From: Lutibacter citreus
Lineage (GTDB): Bacteria > Bacteroidota > Bacteroidia > Flavobacteriales > Flavobacteriaceae
Reading direction: 5' to 3'
Assembly (NCBI RefSeq): GCF_003260195.1
Contig: NZ_QEIH01000003.1
Span: 1 to 64,000, forward strand
Length of the DNA: 64,000 bases
The position numbers and the translations under genes were made by a program. Below are positions 55,101-63,000 of this stretch, piece by piece. The notes under the pieces were generated by a model. That model searched no databases and had not been told where the DNA came from. It was given only the letters and a program-made list of their open reading frames with translations. The number at the start of each line of letters is the position of its first letter. Within the stretch, counting starts at the first letter, position 1.

Positions 55101-55251
55101 GTTCAAACCAACTATTTGAGTAATGTTCAGCAAAAAATAAATGTATTAGCGCATCATAAGTACCTTCTAACGTAAAAAAAATTGTTGTACCATGAAAAAT
55201 AACACCAATAAGAAGCGCTACTATTAAGTATTTATTTGTTTTTTCCTGCAT
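52159..55251 (-). CDS. large membrane protein, GT-C-like, with C-terminal NTF2-like region
   Basis: The 1030-residue protein has about twelve N-terminal membrane segments with EGTYDALIHLFFAEHY in the first long loop (an Asp and His in the position of GT-C catalytic residues), a WYTGFTVMGYPPLVHQ stretch and a periplasmic region (about 430-550). A second membrane pair follows at about 560-640. The C-terminus (about 650-760) looks NTF2-like (NAYYDALDFKEFERAHSYLD), then a beta-rich region. I infer a polyprenyl-linked glycosyltransferase or polymerase, but the family assignment is tentative. It heads the three-gene operon, and the start lies 170 bp from the REC-GT2 gene, divergent. Confidence 0.65.
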   Translation of the reverse strand: MQEKTNKYLIVALLIGVIFHGTTIFFTLEGTYDALIHLFFAEHYSNSWFEPWSYKWYTGFTVMGYPPLVHQSIAILSYIGGLKFGMFTVALIAIILFITGSYRFSLLITANRKAAGYAAILATLSSSFVETLHIFGQLPSIIGVSILMHCLPEIYLWIKTGKYKYLFTSISLLAVTVTSHHVTPIFGMIFFIFPLIGMVIMDHSRDQVNSMKEVTFKIFLRSFFQLFKRIIGFGGLSLLVIIFCILPYWVNSKANPITQVPIPHGSRDNFLEVTSSGLVFFIIPWGILLFILPYIYYRYYSKRYLFFGLSFTLLSVLGTGGTTPIPLKMLGETAFNILTLDRFTLWASIMAIPMFGEFTYRFIEGDLKDKLQSKFGAVYHRILGASLAGLFIIITAFTITLGYFRPSQPQEIKMLPILNFLSQDQHDHWRFLPLGFGDQIAWLSAQTNAMTVDGNYHSARRLPELTTRAVERLENSKFRGIEGIGSLQQFLTVPEKYNLKYVFSNDKFYDPILYFCGWQRLRQLENGIMVWEKLNVPPLSKILPKDDVPKFLKLMWGIIPLLTVVIAFILNIQMVWYQTLKIKIKESPPFLRFKTDYSNFSKYLIIILHVWALFLIAIFFFGMYLFYVKNTTQLSPENVVNAYYDALDFKEFERAHSYLDPDSDITISQYMLEVSVTDGILSSYAKLDSINVNIVEQTENTAKIIANTQWVTPLEVIDKTYKHELIKVKNKWYVKPSSYDLDIPPDQLFSDNIPEYYNHGRRRITTQQTHHEDILKQPVLEILNASLIKYKDQYSIVGEIQNIDNVPADVVLKGTLYTDENIEVSTFNAKYVIKHKLLPKEVTSFRLDFEGIAWLNPNEKVPETFNPHEFSPITLEHQPTKFNLQCAGNVAITDLYKKIAITNLEIDDEHIEGTLFNYGIQEVTIPQLIVSYYNKDKEIIWVEHQFLREGVRVQRKQYFDYPLQKNDSIEVINSSLKNCFVNGLPNKSISEKVVPNRNLNHLKEQLQELKSSNEFQFIKIELNSYVGNPN

Positions 55252-55305
55252 TTAAAAAGTAAATATTTTTTAATTGTAAATATAAATAAATTGTATAGTT
55301 GTTCA

Positions 55306-55360
55306 ATTTTATTTATCGTTATAAAACAACCATTCATCTGAATAAAAGCTTTTTTCAACT
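55306..55360 (+). promoter_or_regulatory. LytTR-type direct repeats, array 4 (upstream of REC-GT2)
   Basis: Three half-sites lie in 21-bp register: ATTTTATTTATCG (55306), CAACCATTCATCT (55327) and GCTTTTTTCAACT (55348). The -7-like element TACTTTTA begins at 55391, 37 bp after the reference base of the third site. This places the transcript start after 55400 and supports the ATG at 55422. Confidence 0.6.
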
Positions 55361-55421
55361 AAAAAATAATTTAATTAAAGCTTTAGTGAATACTTTTATA
55401 ACAGAAATTAAAATAATAATT

Positions 55422-56558
55422 ATGAAGATATTAGCTATTGATGACCAGCAATTAATTTTATTACCACTTCAAAAGAGATTAGAAGAACTAGGATATGAAG
55501 TTAAGACAGAAATAAATGTAAAAGATGGTATTGCAACATTTAATTCATTTAAACCTGATTTGGTAATAGTTGATATGAATATGCCTGATGAATCTGGATT
55601 GGAAGTTGTTAAATTTATTAGAATTGAAAAAGAATTAACAACTCCTATTATGGTACTTTCAGGAAATACCAATGATGACTTAATTACTGAAAATTATGAG
55701 CTTGGTATAGATGATTATATGAAAAAGCCACTAAGCTTAAATGAAATTTGTGCTCGTATTAAGCGAATGATAGGTGTTCCTAAAAATAGTAATAAAATTA
55801 ATAAACCCGATAATGTAATTATACAACAAAGATGTGTTGGTGTTGTTATTCCTTGTTATAATGAAGAAGAAAGATTATTAAGTGATGATTTTTTAAGTTT
55901 TGTAGATAAACATTCTGGATATCACTTATGTTTTGTAAATGATGGAAGTAAAGATAAAACATTAGATGTTTTAAATAAATTGAAAAAAGGACGTGAAAGT
56001 TATATTACTGTTTATGATTGTGAACAGAATGGAGGTAAAGCTGAGGCGGTAAGACTTGGGATGTTGCATATGGCAGAAAAAGAAGATTTAGATTATATTG
56101 GCTTTTTAGATGCTGATTTATCAACTGATTTGTCTGATTTTGATGATTTAGTTTCAACTATTGAAAAATCTAAATTTAAAATAGTAAGTGGATCTAGAAT
56201 GAGTAGGATGGGGGCAAACATTACTAAAGAGTCTGCTAGAAAAATAATTAGTTTAACTATAAACTTTATAATCAGAAAAATTTTAAAAATGGATTTTAAC
56301 GATACGCAATGTGGCGCTAAAATATTCCATAAAGATGTTATTAAAATAGCTTTCGATAAAAAATTTTTAACGAAATGGTTATTTGATGTTGAAATTTTTA
56401 TAAGAATTAGAAAACATTTTGGATTGGATAAAGCAAAAGAAATATTATGTGAACAACCTCTTAAAAGATGGATTCACGCAGATGGATCTAAACTATCTAT
56501 GAAAGATTCTATTAAAATTATTGGGCAATTGGGGCAAATAGCTTGGGTGCTTAGATAG
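55422..56558 (+). CDS. response-regulator receiver fused to GT2 glycosyltransferase
   Basis: Started at 55422, the protein has 378 residues. Residues 1-120 form a receiver domain with Asp51 (VIVDMNMPDES) as phosphate acceptor and Lys in MKKPLSL. From about 138 comes a family 2 glycosyltransferase like dolichyl-phosphate mannosyltransferase: VVIPCYNEEERL, CFVNDGSKDKTLD, FLDADLSTD (DxD motif), GSRMSR and NDTQCGAKIFHKDV. No membrane segment is present. The fusion suggests that phosphorylation switches sugar transfer on or off directly. The upstream in-frame ATG at 55299 lies inside the regulatory repeats and is rejected. Confidence 0.9.
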   Translation: MKILAIDDQQLILLPLQKRLEELGYEVKTEINVKDGIATFNSFKPDLVIVDMNMPDESGLEVVKFIRIEKELTTPIMVLSGNTNDDLITENYELGIDDYMKKPLSLNEICARIKRMIGVPKNSNKINKPDNVIIQQRCVGVVIPCYNEEERLLSDDFLSFVDKHSGYHLCFVNDGSKDKTLDVLNKLKKGRESYITVYDCEQNGGKAEAVRLGMLHMAEKEDLDYIGFLDADLSTDLSDFDDLVSTIEKSKFKIVSGSRMSRMGANITKESARKIISLTINFIIRKILKMDFNDTQCGAKIFHKDVIKIAFDKKFLTKWLFDVEIFIRIRKHFGLDKAKEILCEQPLKRWIHADGSKLSMKDSIKIIGQLGQIAWVLR

Positions 56559-56585
56559 TGATTTTATAATTTACATTTATGATAT

Positions 56586-56615
56586 AAAAAAACAGCTATT
56601 TAGCTGTTTTTTTTT
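56586..56615 (+). terminator. terminator after REC-GT2
   Basis: AAAACAGCTA and TAGCTGTTTT form a perfect stem with a tiny TT loop, followed by a long T run. Confidence 0.85.
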
Positions 56616-56741
56616 GTTTTAACTGAATAACTAAGCTCATTCTAATTAAATAATTTTGAAGAAAAGTATAATCTTTTTTGTTGTTTAATTACTTTATATA
56701 CATTAATTAAGTCGTGTTTTTAGAGTTATAAAATTTATCAT

Positions 56742-56796
56742 TTTTTATTTATCTAAACAAATTTACCATTCATCGACATAGAAGATCTTACCAACT
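56742..56796 (+). promoter_or_regulatory. LytTR-type direct repeats, array 5 (upstream of CAP lipoprotein)
   Basis: Three half-sites lie in 21-bp register: TTTTTATTTATCT (56742), TTACCATTCATCG (56763) and GATCTTACCAACT (56784). The middle one is the clearest in the window. The -7 element TATTTTTG (56827-56834) lies 37 bp from the reference base of the last site, followed by the ATG at 56855. Confidence 0.65.
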
Positions 56797-56826
56797 AAAA
56801 TAATATAATTGAGTCATTTGTAATCA

Positions 56827-56834
56827 TATTTTTG
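56827..56834 (+). promoter_or_regulatory. putative -7 promoter element of the CAP gene
   Basis: TATTTTTG fits TAnnTTTG, with a TTG at 56809-56811 upstream. Transcription would begin about 14 bases before the start codon. Confidence 0.5.
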
Positions 56835-56854
56835 AGGTGTAATTAACTAAATAT

Positions 56855-57349
56855 ATGAAAAAAATGAATTTTTATAAACAATTATTAATTGTAGGTTTTT
56901 TAGCTTTAATGTTGTCATGTTCTCAAGAGGGTGAAGAGATATTTAAACCTATATTAGAATCAAAAGTATCTTATACTAAACTTGAGAATGAAATTCTTAA
57001 ACGAGTAAATATTCATAGAGATAGTATTGGTTTAAACAAATTGGAAAAATTAGATTTAGTATCAGCGATAGCTTTATCTCATTCAAAATATATGGTTGAA
57101 AAAGGAAAAGTAAGTCACGATAATTTTTCAAATCGATATGAGAATTTAATTGTTAATGCAGATGCTAAATTTGTAGGTGAGAATGTTGCTTTTGGTTTTG
57201 ATTCTGCTAAAGGTGTTGTTTATTCTTGGTTGAAAAGTAATGTTCACAGAGCCGTAATTGAAAATCCTAATTTTACGCATTTTGGGATATCCACAGAAAA
57301 AAATATTAAAGAGAGAAATTATTTTACTCAAATTTTCATTGAAAAATAA
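56855..57349 (+). CDS. CAP (SCP/PR1-like) domain lipoprotein
   Basis: The 164-residue protein has a lipoprotein signal (ALMLSC) and a CAP domain. SAIALSHSKYMVEKGKVSHD, GENVAFG and WLKSNVHRAVIENPNFTHFG are the diagnostic stretches, with the two cavity histidines and glutamate in place. Bacterial CAP proteins of the YkwD type are found in envelopes, and their activity is unknown. It has a promoter with LytTR-type repeats and lies within the polysaccharide locus, so a role at the cell surface under the same control is likely. Confidence 0.88.
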   Translation: MKKMNFYKQLLIVGFLALMLSCSQEGEEIFKPILESKVSYTKLENEILKRVNIHRDSIGLNKLEKLDLVSAIALSHSKYMVEKGKVSHDNFSNRYENLIVNADAKFVGENVAFGFDSAKGVVYSWLKSNVHRAVIENPNFTHFGISTEKNIKERNYFTQIFIEK

Positions 57350-57368
57350 TTAAATAAACAAAAAAATA

Positions 57369-57716
57369 ATGAGTATAGGAATTGTAATAGCTTTGAGTAA
57401 TATAGAAAAATCTGTAGACATTGATCTAATTGAAGAGTTTTTTAAGACAAATAAAAATATTTATATTTGTTTTGTAAATAATGGTAGTACAGACAATACT
57501 TTAGATGTTTTAAAATTATGCGAAAAAAAATTTGCAGGTAGATTAAGCATTGTTTCAATTAAAAATAATAAAGGAAATGAAGCTGCTTTAAAAATAGGTT
57601 TTAGATTTTTATCTAATAAATTGAAATTTTCAAGTATAAGTTTTTCTACCCAGTTCAATTTTAATGAATTAAATTCTACCGCTCAGTTTCAAAGAGATAT
57701 CTTAGCCTTAAATTAG
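57369..57716 (+). CDS. half-length GT2-like protein lacking the catalytic DxD
   Basis: The 115-residue protein matches the first half of GT2 enzymes. CFVNNGSTDNTLDVLKLCEK is strikingly like CFVNDGSKDKTLDVLNKLKK of the REC-GT2 at 55422, and KNNKGNEAALKIGF fits the following helix. Where the DxD should be, the sequence reads ISFSTQFNFNEL with no aspartates, and the protein ends shortly after. It cannot be a complete transferase. It is either a decayed paralogue or a regulatory partner of REC-GT2. The frame is clean to the stop and the gene sits tightly between the CAP and manC genes. Confidence 0.7.
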   Translation: MSIGIVIALSNIEKSVDIDLIEEFFKTNKNIYICFVNNGSTDNTLDVLKLCEKKFAGRLSIVSIKNNKGNEAALKIGFRFLSNKLKFSSISFSTQFNFNELNSTAQFQRDILALN

Positions 57717-57792
57717 TTAAAATAATTGTTTTTGTTATACTCATTGTTTTAAGTAAAATTATATATAAAAATAATAAATTATAAAAATAAAT

Positions 57793-58791
57793 ATGAATTT
57801 AGTTACACATGTTGTTTTAACAGGAGGAGTTGGAAGCAGGTTATGGCCACTGTCTAGAAAAAGTAGGCCAAAGCAGTATTTAGAAATGTTTAATGAAACA
57901 TCTTTGTTTGAAATGGTTATTGAAAGAAATGCTACCATAGCAGATAAATTAATGGTTGTTGGTAATAATGCCAATTGCCATTTAAGCAGAGAGGTTATAG
58001 AAAAGACTAATACAAAATATATTGATATTATAGAATCAGTACCCAGAAATACAGCTGCGGCTATTGCTTTTGCCTCTTTTGCTTCAAACCCAGATGACAT
58101 TCTTTTAGTTACTCCTTCAGATCATGTAATAAAAGGCTCTATAACTTATAAAGATGCGGTTTTAGATGCTATTGTAAAAGCTCAACAAGGTTTTATAGTA
58201 ACTTTTGGAATTGTGCCTACAAAGCCAGAAACAGGTTATGGTTACATAGAACATAAAGATGATAATGTACTTTCTTTTAGAGAAAAACCAACTCAAAATG
58301 TGGCACAAGATTTTATTGAAAAGGGAAATTTTTTATGGAATAGTGGTATGTTTTGTTTTAAGGCAAGTGTTATGCTTGAAGAAATTAAACGTTTTACACC
58401 AGAAATATATGAAAGTGCTAAAATAGCTTGGGAGAAAAATAAAAATGGATTATTAGATTTAGATTTATCAATGGCTATTCCTTCCATTAGTATTGATTAT
58501 GCTGTGATGGAAAAAAGCACTAAAATGAAAGTGGTAGCGGCTAATTTTGATTGGTCAGATTTGGGTTCATTTGAAGCTGTGTACGATTATTTAATATCGC
58601 AAAATCATCCTGTAGATGAGAATGGAAACATGGTAATTGGTTCTGATTTATATACTGCATTTGTAGGAGTTAAAGATTCTATATTTGTTCATACACCAAC
58701 GGCAAATTTAATTTTACAAAAAGAAGCATCGCAAAATATTAAACAATTATATAATAGGTTAGAAGAAGAAGGTTCGGATTTGTTAAATTAA
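57793..58791 (+). CDS. manC: mannose-1-phosphate guanylyltransferase
   Basis: The 332-residue enzyme makes GDP-mannose from mannose 1-phosphate and GTP. The N-terminal GGVGSRLWPLSRKSRPKQYL is the pyrophosphorylase signature, with later LVTPSDHVI, GYGYIEHK, SFREKP and WNSGMFCF. It lacks the C-terminal isomerase domain of bifunctional ManC/AlgA proteins, as is usual in Bacteroidota. It provides GDP-mannose to the locus, in agreement with the dolichyl-phosphate-mannose-synthase-like GT2 nearby. Confidence 0.93.
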   Translation: MNLVTHVVLTGGVGSRLWPLSRKSRPKQYLEMFNETSLFEMVIERNATIADKLMVVGNNANCHLSREVIEKTNTKYIDIIESVPRNTAAAIAFASFASNPDDILLVTPSDHVIKGSITYKDAVLDAIVKAQQGFIVTFGIVPTKPETGYGYIEHKDDNVLSFREKPTQNVAQDFIEKGNFLWNSGMFCFKASVMLEEIKRFTPEIYESAKIAWEKNKNGLLDLDLSMAIPSISIDYAVMEKSTKMKVVAANFDWSDLGSFEAVYDYLISQNHPVDENGNMVIGSDLYTAFVGVKDSIFVHTPTANLILQKEASQNIKQLYNRLEEEGSDLLN

Positions 58792-58910
58792 AATATGATA
58801 AAAAGGATAATTGAAAGTAACAACTTTATATATTAATGAAAGAATATTAAAAACTTTTTTGTTTGTAATGAAGTTATTAAATATTTGATATTCCAAAAAC
58901 TGTTGTTTAA

Positions 58911-58955
58911 AAAAATTGCCTCACTTTAATTTACTAATAAAATGAGGCAATTTTT
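58911..58955. terminator. bidirectional terminator between manC and the PorP/SprF gene
   Basis: AAAAATTGCCTCA (58911-58923) and TGAGGCAATTTTT (58943-58955) are perfect reverse complements, with A and T runs on both sides, as expected between convergent genes. Confidence 0.85.
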
Positions 58956-58982
58956 ATATATTGATTTTATATTTTTTTTTGA

Positions 58983-59996
58983 TTAATAAAAACTATAAAA
59001 TCTACTATTATTTCTTCTTCTTGAAAATCTTAAATCATAAAAATCAAATAGTATAAATATTTCAAAATAATTATAACTTACACCTGTGAGTTGTTTACTA
59101 GCAACTTCAAACGAGTAATTAGCACCTATTTCTAATTGGTTTAAAAATATACTAGCGGATGTACCTAATGTTGTAAGACTAGCACTTTCATAATTATTAA
59201 CATGTTGATTAAAACCAATTGAAAAATCATCTAAAATAGCTTCTTGGTATAAATCTACTCTAGATTTATTGCCTTGCTTGTTTACAGAACCGTATAAAAA
59301 CAGAAAAGAGTCTGTTGGTAAAAAACCTCTTCTAAAAGGATTTAAATCTATTTCGTAACCAGCTTGTAAGCCAATTAGGATATCTGTATTTTCATCGTAG
59401 TCATCATTTAAAGAAGTGTTGGGTTTATTTAAATGTTTTAAGTTAAATCCAAAAAACATATTACGGCTATTGTGTATATGAGCACCAACACCCAAATCAA
59501 AATAACTTATTCCACTATTAGCATTTACAGGATCAATTGATAAACCAGAAATATTTCCTGTTAACACATTAATTTGATCTTCAAATACAAGAGCTGAAAA
59601 GTCTAATCTATTATTTCCATACCCTGCAGAAATTGAAGAATTTAATACCCAATCATATGATAAATTAGTTTTATAGATGTAATGTAAATTAGCTTGAGTT
59701 GATGTATATCCTAAAGTTGAAATTTTAAAAAGATTAACATCAAAGGCAAGGGAGAAACCATAGTCTTCCAAATATGTTGAACCAAAGGCTAAACTATTTT
59801 CAATATTACTATCACTATTAAAAACTTTTTGAGTTGCATAAGCAACACCAGTGTGAGATATCTCATCAAAACCATAAAAACTAGGGTTTACAGTTCCAAA
59901 TAATTTATTTTGATTTGAGTATATATATTCTTGTCCGTACACTGTAATGCTCAGGAAACAGATAGTTAAAATACTGATTATATGTTTTTTTACCAT
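58983..59996 (-). CDS. PorP/SprF family type IX secretion-associated outer-membrane protein
   Basis: The 337-residue protein has a signal peptide (ending TVYGQ), then the NKLFGTVNPSFYGF opening that is typical of PorP/SprF proteins (normally NPAxxG), and a beta barrel with alternating strands and a ...FYDLRFSRRRNNSRF ending. Members work with the giant adhesin encoded directly upstream in the same operon (39 bp gap) and help it to the surface, as SprF does for SprB. Confidence 0.88.
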   Translation of the reverse strand: MVKKHIISILTICFLSITVYGQEYIYSNQNKLFGTVNPSFYGFDEISHTGVAYATQKVFNSDSNIENSLAFGSTYLEDYGFSLAFDVNLFKISTLGYTSTQANLHYIYKTNLSYDWVLNSSISAGYGNNRLDFSALVFEDQINVLTGNISGLSIDPVNANSGISYFDLGVGAHIHNSRNMFFGFNLKHLNKPNTSLNDDYDENTDILIGLQAGYEIDLNPFRRGFLPTDSFLFLYGSVNKQGNKSRVDLYQEAILDDFSIGFNQHVNNYESASLTTLGTSASIFLNQLEIGANYSFEVASKQLTGVSYNYFEIFILFDFYDLRFSRRRNNSRFYSFY

Positions 59997-60035
59997 TATA
60001 TTCTTTATTTTTTAATGACTAAATTGAATTGATAA

Positions 60036-63000
60036 TTATTGTATGATTAAGAATCTAACATTTTTTTCAATCACTTTATTATTCAAAGTTTTTGCAACAA
60101 TATAACACCTATAATTACCATTTCTAGGTTCTGAGTTTAGAGGCTCAATACCATTCCAACCCCATTCTTTATCATTCTCTAGTGTTTGTGCATCATTAGA
60201 GGTATAGTCATAAACTAAGTTACCCCAATTATCATAGATATACATTGATATCTCAGTAACACCTCTAAATAAAGGTCTAAAGACATCATTTATACCATCA
60301 CTATTTGGTGAGAATACTGTAGGTAATAATACCGAAGCTCCTTTACCTATTATAATAGTTTTAGTTATTGATGTTGAACAACCAGCAGAATTATATAGTG
60401 TTAGTGTTACATCATATATTCCATCATTAGTATACTTATGGAAAACAGTTTTAATGTTTTCACTATTATCATCAGGAACTAAATCATCTGGATAATTGAA
60501 AGTTTTAAACGGTGTTTTATCACCAAAGTCCCATTCTATATAAGAATATACATTAGGGTCATAGATATTAGAACCTGTAAAGTTTAAGTTTGTAAATTCA
60601 ATATCTGATTTTACTTCATAGAAACCATAAGTTATAAATTCGAAAGATGTAAATTCAAAATCAGGATCTAAAGTTTTTAGGATAATATCTCTTGTAAGAG
60701 TACACCCTTCAATATTTGTTACTGATAAAACTCCATTTGTTACAGCACTTGCATCAATTTGAACTTCATAAAAATTATTTCCTAAAGAAGTTGAAGTTAC
60801 CGGTTTCCCGTTGTATTGGAAAATAAGATTTGTATCAATTGAATTTACTTCAACCATAATTATTCCTGTTTCTCCATTACATAAACTTTCTTCTAAAACT
60901 AAATTTTCAATTGCAAAGTCACTTCCATTTTCAACAGTAAATAAGAAAGGATCAGTTATACAACCTTCGCTATCTTCAACTGTTATTCTATATAAACCTG
61001 GTTCTAAATCACAAATATTATAATAGTTGTTATTTAAAGGTGTTGTTACTTCCCAAGTTTTACTTTGTGGGTTAGAATACTCTAATAAGAAAGAAGTATA
61101 TATACCAGAACCTCCAATGTAATCAAAGTTTGCACAACCTAAAGATCCATCACAACCAGTGGCAACAGTAGTATCTATTAAATCGATATATAAAGGACTT
61201 AATGGTTCAATTGTGTAAGTAGCTGAAGGTATACTACAACCTATTGCATCTGTTCCACTAATTGTATAATCACCAGGAAGCAACCCTTTAATAGTGCTTT
61301 GATTTTGTCTAAATCCATTTGGTCCTTCCCATTTAATTGCATATAAAGGGTTACCATTCTTATCTATAAATGGAACACCACCAAATATTTCAACGGAAAT
61401 TTCTGCATCACCTCCATTACAAGATATTTGAGTTACATTACTATTTATAGACATTGGAGATGAAATCTCAATAACACCTTTTTTAAGTGTTCCACAAGTA
61501 TCATAGATTAATTCATATTCAAAAACACCTGATTCTGTAGACTGTCCACTAATAGTAAGTAACATACCAGTAGCAGTAGTAGTTGTAGCAAAAGATACGC
61601 CATTAGGCAAACCAGTTACATTTACAATACTTGGATCTGGAATATTTCCTGTTATGTTGTAAACAATATCTCCAATAGGAGTGTTAAATGAACAAAGAGT
61701 TTGATTATCAGATCCAGAATTTAATACAACACTAACTGCTGCGTATAAATTTTGAATTTCAATAGGCAAGCTAGCAGAACAATTAGAGTTTCCTAATGTT
61801 TGAATTTCAAAACTAAAAGTACCAGTACTTTTTGGTTTTCCTGTTAATTCCCATAATCCAGTAGTAGGATTAATTTCTGTGGCAGTAATAAAGCTAGGTA
61901 ATAAGCTTGTATCAATTGATGTACCTGCTGGACTTACAGTAAACTGAATAGGAGTTATATCACCATTCTGACAAACAGACTGTGTTGTTGTACCTGAACT
62001 AGTTTCTAAAGTAATTACAGGGATATCTTCAACATTCAATGTAAAATCAGTTGAAGCACTTCCGCATGTTCCAACAACATTTATATTAAAAGTAGTTTTA
62101 GGTAAAATTGCTGTTGGTGTTCCAGTAATAATCAATTCATCATCTACAACCACATAATTAATTCCTGCAGGTAATGTAGGTGTAATTGATAAGTTTGAAA
62201 CACTTAATGGAATTCTATATTTTAAAGTTTCAATTGCAGTGCCAATACAAGCAACTTGATTGATACTTTCACTATCTGTATTTAAATCAATAAATGCATC
62301 CGGTTCTACAATAATACTTCCTTCAAGAACATCACTACATCCAGTTTCAGATGTAATACTATAATTATAGGTTCCTGTAAGATAAGGAGTACCACTTATA
62401 ATACCACTACCTGTTGCTTGATCTGTAGTAAATAAAACACCTGGAGGTAAAACACCATATAGTTTTAATAATTGACCAGCAGTACCTTGGTATTGAATGT
62501 TGTTTGGTAAGTTGTTACTTATACAAACAATTTCATTAGCATTACCATTTATTAATGATAAACCAGCCGGAGTTGTTATTTCAATTTCACCAGTTGTGGT
62601 TGTACTATCACAAGTACCTACAGTAGTTATTGTGTAAGTGTATTTATTAGCTGTATCACAACTATTTCCAGAAATTGTTAAAATATCATCTTCAATATTC
62701 CAAATAATTCCTGAAGGTAAACCAGTTACTTTAGCACCAGTTGCACTACCACCTAATCTATATAGTATAGGAGATATATCATTACATTGACAAATTAGCT
62801 GTGATGATAATTTTGTGTCAATAGGTGTTATAGTATCATTTTCATTAATTGTTAAATTACCACTAAATGAAGAATTACAAGTTGGTAAAGGTCCTGATGT
62901 AACTACTGTATAATCAAAACTACCTACTACTGTTGGTACACCTGATATAGTAAGTACATTTCCGGCTAAACTAGCTGTAACTCCTGAAGGTAAACCTTCA

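Noticed and set aside
55299-55421. Longer start of the REC-GT2 protein
   Set aside because: The added 41 residues overlap the LytTR-type repeats and the predicted promoter and have no domain character. The receiver starts directly at the ATG at 55422.
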